Assembly (NCBI RefSeq): GCF_040939455.1
Contig: NC_134109.1
Span: 54,526,001-54,590,000, forward strand
Length of the DNA: 64,000 nt
Source of the DNA: Microcebus murinus
Taxonomy: Eukaryota; Chordata; Mammalia; Primates; Cheirogaleidae
Direction of reading: 5' to 3'
Shown: piece by piece, positions 1 to 10,385 of the stretch
Numbering within the stretch: the stretch's first letter is position 1
Layout of the letters: each line of letters begins with the position of its first letter
Program-made: the position numbers and the translations under genes
Notes under the pieces: generated by a model
Databases searched by the model: none
What the model was told of the DNA's origin: nothing
The model's input: the letters and a program-made list of their open reading frames with translations, nothing else

Positions 1-156
1 CTATGGAGCAGAAAGCCAGCTCTCACCCAAATGCTGAATCTGCCAGCACCTTGATCTTGTACTTCCCAGCTTTTAGAACTGTAAGAAATAAATTTCTAAA
101 TTACCCAGTCTAAGGTACTTTGTTGCATCAGCAGGAAAAGACTGAACTACTAAGGA
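1..156 (+). repeat. MaLR LTR 3' end, partial
   Basis: This is the 3' part of an ERVL-MaLR (MLT1/MST-like) LTR, cut by the window start. It shows the conserved end of the family: the segment with CACCTTGATCTTG, a degenerate ACTTCCCAGC, AGAACTGTAAGAAATAAATTTC carrying the polyadenylation signal, then TTACCCAGTCTAAGGTA and the terminal AGACTGAACTA. MaLRs are ancient non-coding retroelements. The subfamily is not resolved. Confidence 0.75.
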
Positions 157-1258
157 GTTGCTATGATTTTTCAAATAATAAACATTTTTAAGAACTTAAA
201 GTGGAATTTATTTTACAGAAAAATAATTGAACCAAAAGGAAATGTATTGTCCTTTAATGAATAGTAACTATGGTGTTCTTAACATTTCCTTCTGTTTGAC
301 TAGATTTTAGACAAGCTTGTTCCTGATCTTCCTTTTCTTACAGCTTTTGCTTAGAAAATTTGCAACTCTAAATTGTTTCTCTGTCCTTTTGAGATATAAA
401 TCTCTTTAGAAAGACTTCTTCTGGTTTTAGAACCCACAATTATATTTCTCAAGGACCTGGGAGCTATCCCTCTGAAATGCAATCATCAAAGAAGATAGCA
501 CTCCATTCCTCAGTTTCTGGGTGAGCGTGGGAGTCCAACTTCAGTGGGCACCTTGCTCCAAGTTGTAAAACTATCTCATGTTGTGCAGATAAGAGAAAGT
601 TTATTTTTCTTTTGGGTAAAGAGAATTAGCAAACACAGATGGCTTGTGATCCTACCCCCCTGCCCCCTGCACTTCAGATTTTTAAAATTCTCCCTCCCTT
701 TATTTTAATCATAGTTGAGTTTCCAGGCTTGGTATATGCTCTCTCACCTATCGTTGGCAATAATATCAGAAAAAAATCAACTTCTGTTTGCTCATCTTGT
801 CTTTGTGATATTTTCTTCAACAATAGCTCCAGCTAATAAAGTGCTAAGCATTCTCTCAATCGATAATTTTTACCAATAAAGGTTTCTATAGCTTGAAATT
901 TTGAGTACAAGTTATATTCTATGAATAAAGAAATTAAAAGCATGAATAAGAATCTTGACAGAACTGTGTCAACATTTTTGGCTTAGGCACTCCCTTAGCA
1001 ATAATGGAGAAGAGATATCCAAAGAAAGCAAAAATAGATATTTTTTCAGACAAAAACAAATAGCTATTATTATTCATGTTTTTCTAATTATGTATTTTTT
1101 TCTATTTAGTAAATAACTGTGTGTACATGAAGATAAAGATTTAAAGTCCTCGCCCACACAGCCACATTTTATTTGATATACAGACATATACGATAAGTGA
1201 CAGCTAAATAATATTTTAACACAGTGGACAAAATGAATAATACAAGTCAGAACATCTT
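157..1258. other. Unassigned AT-rich DNA
   Basis: No gene, RNA or repeat was recognised. The only open frame (639-836) is short and carries no recognisable motif, so I treat it as chance. Confidence 0.6.
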
Positions 1259-1275
1259 AAAAAGTTCAACACATA

Positions 1276-1618
1276 GGCCGGGCGCGGTGGCTCACGCCTG
1301 TAATCCTAGCTCTCTGGGAGGCCGAGGCGGGTGGATTGCTCGAGGTCAGGAGTTCGAAACCAGCCTGAGCAAGAGCGAGACCCCGTCTCTACTATAAATA
1401 GAAAGAAATTAATTGGCCAACTAATATATATACAAAAAATTAGCCGGGCATGGTGGCGCATGCCTATAGTCCCAGCTACTTGGGAGGCTGAGGCAGGAGG
1501 ATTGCTTGAGCCAGGAGTTTGAGGTTGCTGTGAGCTAGGCTGACGCCATGGCACTCACTCTAGCCTGGGCAACAAAGTGAGACTCTGTCTCAAAAAAAAA
1601 AAAAAAAAAAAAAAAAAA
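1276..1618 (+). mobile_element. Lemur-type dimeric Alu SINE with target-site duplication
   Basis: A complete 7SL-derived SINE starts at GGCCGGGCGCGG and ends in an uninterrupted poly(A) of about 27. The left monomer keeps a Pol III B box (GTTCGAAAC, 1352-1360). The middle carries the AT-rich CTATAAATAGAAAG / TTGGCCAACTA segment typical of lemur Alus. The flanking direct repeat AAAGTTCAACACAT is identical at 1261-1274 and 1616-1629, so this is a precise L1-mediated insertion. The intact CpGs, clean tail and perfect repeat suggest a young copy. Apparent open frames on both strands here are chance. Confidence 0.97.
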
Positions 1619-1629
1619 GTTCAACACAT

Positions 1630-2508
1630 GGTGTTAGAAGTTGAAAAAAGATTTGTGAAAAAGCAGGCATTATATAGATTCTAAGCTATGGGAAGAAATT
1701 AAGAAGGTGGAGAAAAAGGGGACATTTGGAAATAAAATATACTCAATAAAAATATTTATACAAGAAAAATAAAATATTTATACAAGAAAAAGTATACAGA
1801 TAAGGAATACAAGTTAATAAAAATCTTTCAATCATGGTTGACCACAGAAAATTTTATGGACTGCATATAAGGAAGAAAGGAAATAAGGAGATATTTGGGA
1901 GACTTTCAAGAAGGGGTTTCAATTTCTTATAGCATAGAAGAATTAATAAACTTGAGGTACCTATGTATTCAACATCAATTGTAGTGAAGGTGCTAGATTA
2001 GATGACATGGAAGGATAAGCTACAAGACTTGTGAGAGGAAGGCACAATTGACATGTCATACCTCTCAAATACTCAATGAAATAATCCAAAATATTTAGTC
2101 CACAAAAATCCTTTAGAACCATTAGAATACAGAGAATGGTTATTCCAAAATACCTATTACTTTGGATAATATCTTCACAAAATTATATAGTAGAAAGTTA
2201 ATTGAGGAAGATTTTAATCACTGTGTGTTGAGGAAAGGCTTCAAACTTTATTAATACCTTTGTTTTGGAGTACCATTAGGCTCTGAGGATAGACTGAAAC
2301 TCATTCTTGGAGGATGAATCTTTCTCCTGCTTTGTTGTGCTATATTTCATCTTTATATACAGACTGCATCATATAGAAATGTCCCTCTTTATTTAAGAGC
2401 AGAAATGAGTGAAGGGCAAATGTTGTCATGTGTTAGGCAGTAGGTTGGAATGATGGTCTCTTTCCAGACTAAATACAGAATTAACCTAAATAAATACAGG
2501 AGGTGACT
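1630..2508. other. Unassigned AT-rich DNA with a short tandem duplication
   Basis: No gene or known repeat was recognised. Around 1748-1791 a block of about 22 bp containing ATATTTATACAAGAAAAA occurs twice in tandem. Confidence 0.55.
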
Positions 2509-2725
2509 TTTATTAGTCTGTTAGGGTTGCCATAATAATGTGCCACAGAATGAGTGAATTAAACAACAAACCATTAGTTTTCTCACAGTTTTGGAGGATA
2601 GAAGTCTGAAATCAAGGTGTTGGCATGGTCGTTTTTCCGAGGCTTCTCCCTCAGTTTGGTAGGTAGCCACCTTCTCCATTTGTATTCATTCACATGGTCT
2701 TCCCTGCTTAGTAAGAAATCTCTAA
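2509..2725 (-). repeat. MLT1-like MaLR LTR 3' portion
   Basis: On the minus strand this matches the 3' half of an MLT1-type LTR. On the plus strand it reads as the reversed form: TTAGTCTGTTAGGGTTGCC, then TCTCACAGTTTTGGAGG, AGAAGTCTGAAATCAAGG, and the CCTTCTCC / TTCACATGGTCTTCC block. The 5' part is missing. It is strongly diverged and has no coding content. Confidence 0.7.
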
Positions 2726-3184
2726 AACATAAATTTTACTTAAAATATTGGCATTTTTCACTTTCAACTTTTCCAATCCCCTCTCTGGCTCTCCTTGTCT
2801 CTTTCTGTTGGAGTGTAGTCTGAATCAATGTCTCAACTCATTTGCTCTTTGCTCTATATTCTGTTTTTTAACACTTCCAGTTTTTTCAAAGATTCAATTT
2901 TAAACTCTAAGATTTTAAATTATTTTTTTCTTTATAGATACCATGGTCTCATATTGCTTTGTTAGTCTTATTTTAATTTCTACACTTTTATTCCATGGTT
3001 ACATCGTGTTTTCACAAACTCCTGTGGTGGTAAATACCAGAAGTACATAATAAAAGAAGGAGGCCTTTCCCATGGAATTCTGATTTCTGGGTCAGGCTCT
3101 AAATTATTTATTTGTTTTTATTTTTAATAATTGTTTAGAGTACTTTGTGATCAAGAAAGTTTGGAAAACACAGTTTTACTCTCT
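2726..3184. other. Unassigned AT-rich DNA
   Basis: Nothing recognised. Confidence 0.5.
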
Positions 3185-3492
3185 CAGCCAAGGTTGGCAA
3201 TCTTTGTAAAGTCTGTAAAGAGCCACAAGGTAAATATTTCAGTTTTATGTTTACATTGCCTCTATGACAAGTACACAACTATGCCATTTTAGTGAAAAGC
3301 ACCTTAGACGATAAGTGAGGGATGAGGAAGACTGTATTTCAATAAGAATTTGTTTGAATTGATATTTAAATTTTAAATAAATTTTCCATCATAAAATGTT
3401 ACTCTTTTTGATTTTTTTCAACCATTTAAAAATTTAAAACCTGATTAGCCTGTGTACCGTATAAAATAGGTGGTGGGCCAAATCTGGTTACA
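3185..3492 (+). mobile_element. hAT-Charlie-type non-autonomous DNA transposon, long form, decayed
   Basis: This resembles the hAT family whose ends read CAGGGGTCAGCAAAC. It has a degraded left end (GGTTGGCAATCTTTGTAAAG), then AAGAGCCACAAGGTAAATA, ATTTCAATAAGA, CAACCATTTAAAAATTTAAAA, and a right part with TGGTGGGCCAAATCTGG. The element at 59018 is of the same family. The final inverted repeat is not clear. Family assignment is from memory. Confidence 0.65.
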
Positions 3493-3529
3493 GAGATGTA
3501 ATTTTGTGACCCCCCAAGTCTAAGACATA

Positions 3530-3605
3530 CTTCTCAATGCTCATGGCATATTACAATCAGTTAGGACATTTTAAAACATATAGCTACTTGGCTTCCAAAC
3601 CTATT
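3530..3605 (+). repeat. Possible MER5-type hAT fragment
   Basis: TTCTCAATGCTCATGGCATA, AATCAGTTAGGACATTTTAAA and GCTACTTGGCTTCC loosely follow the order of a MER5A/B consensus. It is short and diverged, so the assignment is weak. Confidence 0.35.
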
Positions 3606-4914
3606 AGATAACTTTTTAGTACTGTAGTTATGGTACTAACATGATTTTTATCTTTAGCTTTTCCTGAGTGGAGAAACTTCTATATCAATTCATTTGTATT
3701 AATTTTATTGTATTACCATATTCCCTATATTTATTTATTTTTTTGGTAAATGTCATCCTAATAATTTCTATTATTGAAGAAGTTCTCAAACTTCTTGGGT
3801 CTGTTGATGCTGTCTCCCTTTTACTGCTTTTGATTTATGATTTTTTTCTCTCAAAACATCTTGTCTGTCATTTCTTGAGATTTTGGGTTTAGGTACTATA
3901 AACATTTATGTTCAGTCTACACATATGATTTCACTTTTATTGCTTTATGTATTATAAAAGGCAGTAGCAAAAAGAAACATTAAACCAGTAAAATTATGAA
4001 AGAAAAAAGTCTTTTTTACTTGGTTAGTGAGCTACTTATTCTTTTTGTTTTATTTATAAAAGTTAGTCAAAAAGAATTCTTCTCATAAATATTTTATGCA
4101 TACAGTACAGCAGAGAGCAAGAAATACAACTGAATATATTTTTAGCTATACTACAATTATAAAAGAATATCACAGATTTTAAAAGATGAAGTAATTTGAG
4201 AAGACAAAAATAGTTGCTTTCTAAAGTTTGCTTTATTCTCTTATGGAAATCACTTTTAAAAGTAGAATTTCTCTGTAAACTTCCCTATTTTTCTCAGGCT
4301 GCAAAATATTTTTAAAGAGTTTATGTAAATGAGAAGACTTTTATCCTGCAAAGTGCCAGCACAGAGGAAAGAGGATTCCCTCTCCACATTTACAATATAC
4401 ATGCTGGTATAGTCAGAATCCTGCAGCTTAATTCGGGCATCACCACTAGGAAAGTCTTTTAGGCATCTATCTTGTGAGTCTCTTCTAAGGGAGGTGAGAT
4501 TTTGTTTTTATTTCTCTTGCTTTTCCTAGAACTGAATATGTGAATGGGAATGTTTTTGATGGAGAGTTCTCAGTTATATTTACCATAAGAAAATATGTGC
4601 ATAACAAAACTAAAAATCAGTAATAACAAAAACAAAAATGAAAAAATTACATTAGATATTTTCTCACCTCCATGATAATAAACACACTACCATAAAACAC
4701 TCCTGTATTTTTTAACCACTCCCTTCTCTCAGTATTTTATTTCCTCAAACATATATTAATACAATTAGTGCTACTTGTTTTGTTTGTGGGGTATACATGG
4801 CTTTTTGTCTAACAATTTCTCTGGAATAGGCAAATTGAAGGTATAGTATACAGGAGTATTTGATAGTGTGACCATCAACCTACTTTCTACTTTAGCCCTG
4901 CTGTTCAGTTTTAG
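3606..4914. other. Unassigned AT-rich DNA
   Basis: No supported gene or repeat. A 74-codon frame at 3668-3892 is leucine/isoleucine-rich because of T-richness and has no recognisable domain. Confidence 0.55.
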
Positions 4915-5445
4915 GAATCCTTTTTTCTTTTTTTCAAATTTTAGAATATTACAGTGGTACAAACGCTTTGATTACATATATTCCCTTTGTACCTCCTGAG
5001 TCAAAACTACAAGCGTGCCCCCAGAAAGTGTACACCCCCCGAAAGTGTACACCTCACCCATTAGGTGTGACTATATCCATCCCCTACTCCCTCCTCCCCC
5101 CTCCCACCTGCCTGAAACCCTATGAATATTACTATCATATGTGCATGTAAGTGTTGATCAATTAGTACCAATCTGATGGTGAGTATATGTGGTGTTTGTT
5201 TTTCCATTCTCATGATACTCCACTTAGGAGAATGATCTACAGCTCCATCCAGGATCACATAAAAGGTGTTAGTGCACCATTGTTTTTTGTGGCTGAATAT
5301 TACTCCATGATATACATATACCACATTTTATTAATCCACTCACATATTGACAGGCACTTGGGTTGTTTCCACATCTTTGCAATTGTGAATTGTGCTGCTA
5401 TAAACATTCTAGTGCAGATGTCTGCACCCAAACATCTAATAAATA
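4915..5445 (-). mobile_element. 5'-truncated L1, 3'UTR and ORF2 tail
   Basis: On the plus strand the sequence runs T-run, ATTACAGTGGTACAAACG, C-rich 3'UTR (5085-5110), then TCCATTCTCATGATACTCCA, TGGCTGAATATTACTCCATG and TTGTTTCCACATCTTTGC. This is the reverse complement of a strepsirrhine L1 3' end. Its 5' end breaks off near 5440 after AACATTCTAGTGCAGATGTC. No convincing target-site duplication was found. Small open frames here are antisense shadows. Confidence 0.88.
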
Positions 5446-6031
5446 CTTCTTCCTATTAAAAGAATATACTCAGCCAATTCTCAAATGATACAAGCTTGTA
5501 GTATCAACCAATTTCTGCATCCAGTTCTGTTTCTGTGTGATATATACCCACACATCAGCAATGATTTTGAGGTTCTGAACCTATAAATACTGTGGAAGCA
5601 GCTATCCTCCTGTTCTGTCTGGGCCTTGGTCCTGCTCTCTGAAATCCTTTTCCTTGTTACTGTCCCAATGAAGTGGGCAGTAGAGAATATATCCTCCTTG
5701 GAACTTTTACAACTTTCTACCTGTGGTGCAGTTTTAGATAAATATAATTGCTTTATAGGAAATGAATCACAAGCTTTAATCCATATTTCAGTATGAAAAT
5801 ATCCATCCCTAACTTTAAGAAGGGTATCAGGTTGTTCATTATATTAAGTGTAATAAACCCTATTTCTAAAATAAGTTGCCTTAATTACTCGCTCTCTATT
5901 TGCTAGTATGTATAAAACTGCATGTCCAAGCCTCCTGTTGAATTTTGTGTATTTAAAATATACACATGTATGTATATTGTATGTATATCTTATATACATT
6001 TGTAAATATGTTTTATGTGTATGTGTGTATA
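5446..6031. other. Unassigned DNA with TG/TA-rich stretch
   Basis: No supported feature. 5941-6031 is an alternating TGTA-rich low-complexity stretch that produces chance frames on both strands. 5570-5720 is slightly GC-richer but unassigned. Confidence 0.5.
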
Positions 6032-6198
6032 TAGTCATCCCTCCATATCTGTGGAAGATAAGACCACTGGGGATACCCAAATATGCTCAAGTCCCTTATA
6101 TAAAGTGGCTCAGTACAGTTGACTCCGTATCTACAGATTTCAATACATGGTTGGTTGAATACAAGGATGTGAAACTCATGGATACAGTGTACTAACTG
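6032..6198 (+). mobile_element. MER2-like (TcMar-Tigger) non-autonomous DNA transposon, internally deleted
   Basis: The left end reads AGTCATCCCTCCATATCTGTGG and is followed by ATGCTCAAGTCCCTTATATAA. The right half reads CATGGTTGGTTGAATACA and ends GATACAGTGTACTAACTG. Both ends abut TA, the Tigger target. MER2 is a Tigger-mobilised non-coding element. At about 167 bp this copy lacks the middle of the consensus I remember. Confidence 0.75.
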
Positions 6199-7003
6199 TA
6201 TATATACGTGTGTGTATGATTGTGTTGATATGTATTAACATCATATGGTTTTTAAATTATCTTGATGTTTACCTCTGATTAAGATGTCTTTTCATTTAAT
6301 GAGTACTAACAATGTGCTAAAAGGTCTATGTAATTGAAAGATATTAAATTCTTTATGAAGAGACTAAAGCTAATAGTTCAAAAGTAGCTTTCATCACACA
6401 AGATGAGAAGGGGGGAAACACTTCCAATATGTAAAAGTAAGCAAATGACATATTACATAGTTCTAAGTATATTTAAGAAGAAAATTATTTTGAAAAGCAT
6501 GCTGCATTTTGAACTGTGAAGAGTATTGCCTATCTAATTAAGAAGTTCAAATAAAGAAAACAAGTGGAATATAGAGTTAATGCTATATTTAAAAAATTAA
6601 AGCTTTCATTCTAATTGAAAGAATAATATTTTCATATGTGCTATCTTACATGAATTATAAGGCATTTTTAAAAATATTGTAATTTCTCTCTAATAAATGA
6701 AGGTAAAGCAGTAAGAAAAATATTTTTAATGTACTGATAGATGATTGTATACATTCTTAAAAAACATAATGAAATACAACACAGGCACTGAGTAAGTTGG
6801 TATCACCCAGACAATTAGCCACCTTGCAAGGTTCATTTCACATTGTTCATATGATTATCTGGTAAGACTACATTTCATAGCCTTTCCTCCAGTCCAATTT
6901 TGACCATGTGAATAAATGATGGCAAATGTAATATTGGCCAGAGGTTATGTGTACAATTCTAGTTCATATTTTCAAATGGAAGAAATGTATCTTCTCCCTA
7001 ATT
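6199..7003. other. Unassigned AT-rich DNA
   Basis: No gene or repeat recognised. Confidence 0.5.
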
Positions 7004-7026
7004 TGAACTTTCCTTTTTTTTTTTTT

Positions 7027-7126
7027 CTTGCGTATTACCTTTTTCACTTAACAATACATTTTATGGATCAGTTTATATCATTATGTAGAGCCCTTGCTTA
7101 TATGGATTTACAATAGCCTAATACTC
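7027..7126 (-). other. Putative L1 3'-transduced segment
   Basis: About 100 bp lie between two A-tails (T runs on the plus strand at 7127-7137 and 7014-7026). The outer tail abuts the target-site duplication and the inner one abuts the L1 3'UTR. That arrangement marks DNA carried from downstream of a source L1. The segment itself, with TTTTTCACTTAACAATACA, resembles an old L1ME-type 3' region, so the source locus probably sat beside such a relic. The alternative is a relic already present here, but then the duplication should flank the inner tail, and it does not. Confidence 0.65.
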
Positions 7127-7594
7127 TTTTTTTTTTTATTTCGGCATATTATGGGGGTACAGATTTTAAGGTTTCAATAAATGCCCATTTCCCCCCCTCC
7201 CCCCAAAAGTCTGAGTCTCCATCATGACCATCCCCTAGATGGTGCACATCTCACTCATTATGTATGTATATACCCGCCCCCCTCCCCCCTCCCACCTGCC
7301 CAATACCCTATTACTGTAGTACCTATGTGTCCACTTAGGTGCTACTCAGTTAATACCAGTTTGCTGGAGAATATATCTGGTGCTTGTTTTTCCATTCTTG
7401 GGATACTTCACTTAGTAGTATGGGTTCCAGCTCTAACCAGGAAAATATAAGATGTGCTATATCACCATTGTTTCTTAGAGCTGAATAGTACTCCATGGTA
7501 TGTTGGGCCGTAGACATGTATAGCCTGTTTGGGAGAGAGACGACCGCCCAAAAAGACTCAGAGTCCAGAGGCTTGATGCAAAAGAGCAGGAGGT

Positions 7595-7600
7595 TTTATT
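7595..7600 (-). terminator. Polyadenylation signal of the solo LTR
   Basis: AATAAA on the minus strand (TTTATT on plus), downstream of the TATA motif in the LTR. It would define the R/U5 border about 15-20 nt further on. Confidence 0.65.
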
Positions 7601-7663
7601 TCCAGCACAGCCCAGGGGCGGACAGCAAGCTAGGGGAGCTGCCGCGCCACTTTCAAGCTTGGG

Positions 7664-7675
7664 GTTTTTTTTATA
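7664..7675 (-). promoter_or_regulatory. TATA box of the solo LTR
   Basis: On the minus strand the sequence reads TTATAAAAAAAA, about 65 nt upstream of the AATAAA. This spacing fits an LTR core promoter. Activity is unknown. Confidence 0.6.
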
Positions 7676-9475
7676 AGCTAAAACCTCAGCCGGTGGTTAG
7701 GGAGTTTAGGGTGTGGAAATTCCACTGGTCTTGTCTTGTATAACTGGTTGCACTTAGTTCCGGGAACTTGTAACAGCTATAACAGCTATTTCCTGGAAGG
7801 GCGGAAGGGGTGTGGGGTCTTGGTTTTCTAAAAGCAAGCGTGGTTACAGAAGCAGAGAGCTGGTTAGGCTAGTTTGGGGTCTTACAGGTATACATATACC
7901 ACATTTTATTAATCCATTTTTGGATTGATGGGCACTTGGGCTGTTTCCACAGCCTTGCAATTATGAATTCTGCTGCTATAAACATTCGAGTGCAGGTGTC
8001 TTTTTTGTAAAGTGTCATTGGGTCATTTGGGTAGATGCCCAGCAATGGGATTGCTGGATCAAATGGTAGATTCACTTGTATCACTTTAAGGTATCTCCAT
8101 ATTGCTTTCCACAGAGGTTGAACTAGTTTGCAGTCCCACCAGCAGTGTAGGAGTGTTCCTGTCTCTCCGCAACCACGCCAGCATTTATTGTTTGGAGACT
8201 TTTTGATAAAGGCCATTCTCACTGGGGTTAAGTGATATCTCATTGTGGTTTTGATTTGCATTTCCCTGATGATTAGAGATGTTGAGCATTTCTTCATATG
8301 TTTGTTGGCCATTCTTCTGTCTTCTTTAGAAAAGTTTCTGTTCAAGTCCTTTGCCCACTTTTTAATAGGGTTATTTGATTTTTTCTTCCTGATTTTCGTG
8401 AGTTCTAAGTATATTCTAGTTATCAGTCCCTTATCGGATGCATAGGATGCAAAAATTTTCTCCCATTCTGTAGGTTGTCTGTTTACTTTCATGACTATTT
8501 CTTTGGCTGTGCAGAAGCTTTGTAGTTTGATCATGTCCCATTTATTTTTTTTTTTGTTGCTGCTCTGATTGCCTTTGGGGACTTCTTCATAAACTCTTTG
8601 CCCAGGCCAATGTCTACGAGAGTGTTTCCAACTTTTTCCTCTAGAGTTCTAATAGTTTCATACCTTAGGTTTAAGTCTGTTATCCAGCGTGAGTTGGTTT
8701 TTGTGAGAGGTGAAAGGTGTGGGTCCTGTTTTAGCCTTCTACAGGTGGCTATCCAGTTTTCCCAGCACCATTTACTGAAAAGGGATTCTTTTCCCCAGCG
8801 TATGTTTTTGTCTGCTTTGTCAAAGATTAGATGGCTATATGAGGATGGTTTTATATCAGGATTCTCACATCTGTTCCACTGGTCAATATTCCTATTTTTG
8901 TGCCAATACCATATTGTTTTAATTACTACAGCTTTGTAGTATAGTTTGATATCTGGCATATTAATGCCTCCTATTTTGTTTTTGTTGCCTAGAATTGCTC
9001 TTGATATTCGGGGTCTTCTTTGGTTCCATACAAAGCGTAAAATTATTTTTTCTATATCTGTGAAGAATGCTGATGGGATTTTAATAGGTATTGCATTGAA
9101 TCTGTAGATCAGTTTGGGTAGTATAGACATTTTGATGATATTGAGTCTGCCGATCCACGAGCATGGTATGGATTTCCATCTGTTTACATCCTCTGCTATT
9201 TCCTTCCTCAGTGTTTCATAGTTCTCCCTGTAGAGGTCTTTTACGTTCTTGGTTAAGTATATTCCTAGGTACTTTAATTTCTTTGTTGCTATTGTGAAGG
9301 GAATTGAGTCTTTGATTTGGTTCTCAATTAGGTTGTTGTTGGCGTATATGAATGCCTCTGATTTCTGTCTATTGATTTTGTATCCTGAGACTTTACTAAA
9401 TTCATTGATCAGTTCCAGGAGTTTCTTGGTTAAATCCTTGGGTTTTTCTAGATACCATATCATATCATCAGCAAT

Positions 9476-10370
9476 AAAAAAGGAGATATCACAACTGATC
9501 CCAAAGAGATACAAGATACAATTTATGAATACTACAAAAATCTTTATGCACACAAACTAGAAAATGTGGAGGAAATGGACAAATTTCTAGAAACACACAG
9601 CCTCCCTAGGCTCAACCAGGAAGAAATAGATTCCCTGAACAGACCAATCTCAACAGCTGAAATAGAAACAGCAATTAAAAATCTCCCTAAAAAGAAAAGT
9701 CCCAGTCCAGATGGCTTCACACCTGAATTTTACCATACTTACAACGAAGAACTAGTACCTATCTTGCAGAAACTATTCCACAACATCGAGAAGAACGGAA
9801 ACCTCCCCGACACCTTTTATGAAGCGAATATTACTCTGATACCAAAACCAGGAAAGGATGCAACAAAAAAAGAAAACTACAGACCAATATCCCTAATGAA
9901 TATAGATGCAAAAATTTTCAACAAAATCTTAGCTAACTGAATCAAGACACTTATCAAAAAAATAATCCACCACGACCAAGTGGGCTTCATCCCAGGGATG
10001 CAGGGATGGTTCAACATACGTAAATCTATAAATGCAATTCACCACATAAACAGAAGCAAAAACAAAGACCACATGATTCTTTCAATAGATGCAGAAAAAG
10101 CTTTTGACAAAATTCAACACCCTTTCATGATACGAACACTTAAGAAAATAGGCATAGAAGGGACATACCTAAAAATGATACAAGCCATATATGACAGACC
10201 CATAGCCAACATCATACTGAATGGGGAAAAATTGAAATCATTCCCACTTAGAACTGGAACCAGACAAGGCTGCCCACTATCTCCACTTCTGTTCAACATA
10301 GTGCTGGAAGTCTTGGCTACAGCAATCAGACAGGAAAATGGAATCAAAGGTATCCAAATAGGGGCTGAAG
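9476..10370 (+). pseudogene. L1 ORF2 reverse-transcriptase segment, inverted
   Basis: This is the upstream part of the same L1 ORF2, now on the plus strand because of 5' inversion. It covers the region from about [11 protein letters not shown] through SRPDGF-like [43 protein letters not shown], the catalytic-domain [13 protein letters not shown] and [12 protein letters not shown], ending at [10 protein letters not shown]. It stops just before the FADD box, which starts the minus-strand block, so the two blocks together are nearly collinear with ORF2. A TGA at 9938-9940 interrupts the frame where related L1s have arginine. Confidence 0.9.
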
Positions 10371-10385
10371 TGAACTTTCCTTTTT

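Larger units (their letters stand above)
7501..7886 (-). mobile_element. Solo retroviral LTR (ERV1/gammaretrovirus-like) in the L1
   Basis: The element starts TG and ends CA in plus orientation, is 386 bp long, and is flanked by GGTA at 7497-7500 and 7887-7890. It splits the L1 exactly between CTCCATGGTA and TACATATACC. Read on the minus strand it has a TATA motif (TATAAAAA, about 7665-7675) and then an AATAAA (7595-7600). This implies an LTR of U3-R-U5 form with a short R. A 4-bp duplication and this length fit ERV1-class LTRs. No internal retroviral sequence remains, so LTR-LTR recombination has removed it. Small open frames here are chance. Confidence 0.88.
7350..9475 (-). pseudogene. L1 ORF2 C-terminal half, disrupted
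   Basis: This encodes the end of the L1 reverse transcriptase and the cysteine-rich C-terminal region. Minus-strand frames at 8531-9475 and 7869-8534 contain the catalytic ADD of the FADD box with following MIWYLEKP at the junction. Further on are the L1 signatures [43 protein letters not shown] and [18 protein letters not shown]. The two frames are offset by a frameshift at the A-run near 8535-8555. The LTR at 7501 interrupts the codons after MWYMYT. The ORF2 stop (TAA) lies at 7350-7352. It cannot make a working enzyme. Confidence 0.9.
7004..10385 (-). mobile_element. Composite young L1 insertion: 5' inversion, 3' transduction, nested solo LTR
   Basis: The boundaries are a 15-bp direct repeat, TGAACTTTCCTTTTT, at 7004-7018 and 10371-10385. 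Read on the minus strand from the 10371 end, the order is: an inverted ORF2 block (plus strand, about 9476-10370), a sense ORF2 block and 3'UTR (9475-7138), a first poly(A) (T run 7127-7137), about 100 bp of non-L1 sequence (7027-7126), a second poly(A) (T run 7019-7026), and the repeat. This is the layout expected of twin priming plus readthrough past the L1 poly(A) signal. An LTR interrupts it at 7501-7886. Confidence 0.85.

Noticed and set aside
1306..1554. Frames inside the Alu elements (also at 40204-40455)
   Set aside because: The two translate alike because the Alus are alike. Alu sequence is non-coding.
5187..5459. 90-codon frame on the plus strand
   Set aside because: It is the reverse strand of a truncated L1 3' end. 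Similar antisense L1 frames occur at 8598-8939 and 9249-9560.
5560..5720. Possible TATA-containing promoter or LTR (CCTATAAATACTG)
   Set aside because: No matching LTR ends, duplication or downstream gene. A single TATA-like string in AT-rich DNA is not evidence.
7869..9553. Long minus-strand frames (340 and 221 codons) as host genes
   Set aside because: Their translations are L1 ORF2 reverse transcriptase and C-terminal region, interrupted by a frameshift and an LTR. The first residues of the longer frame are antisense of the inverted block.
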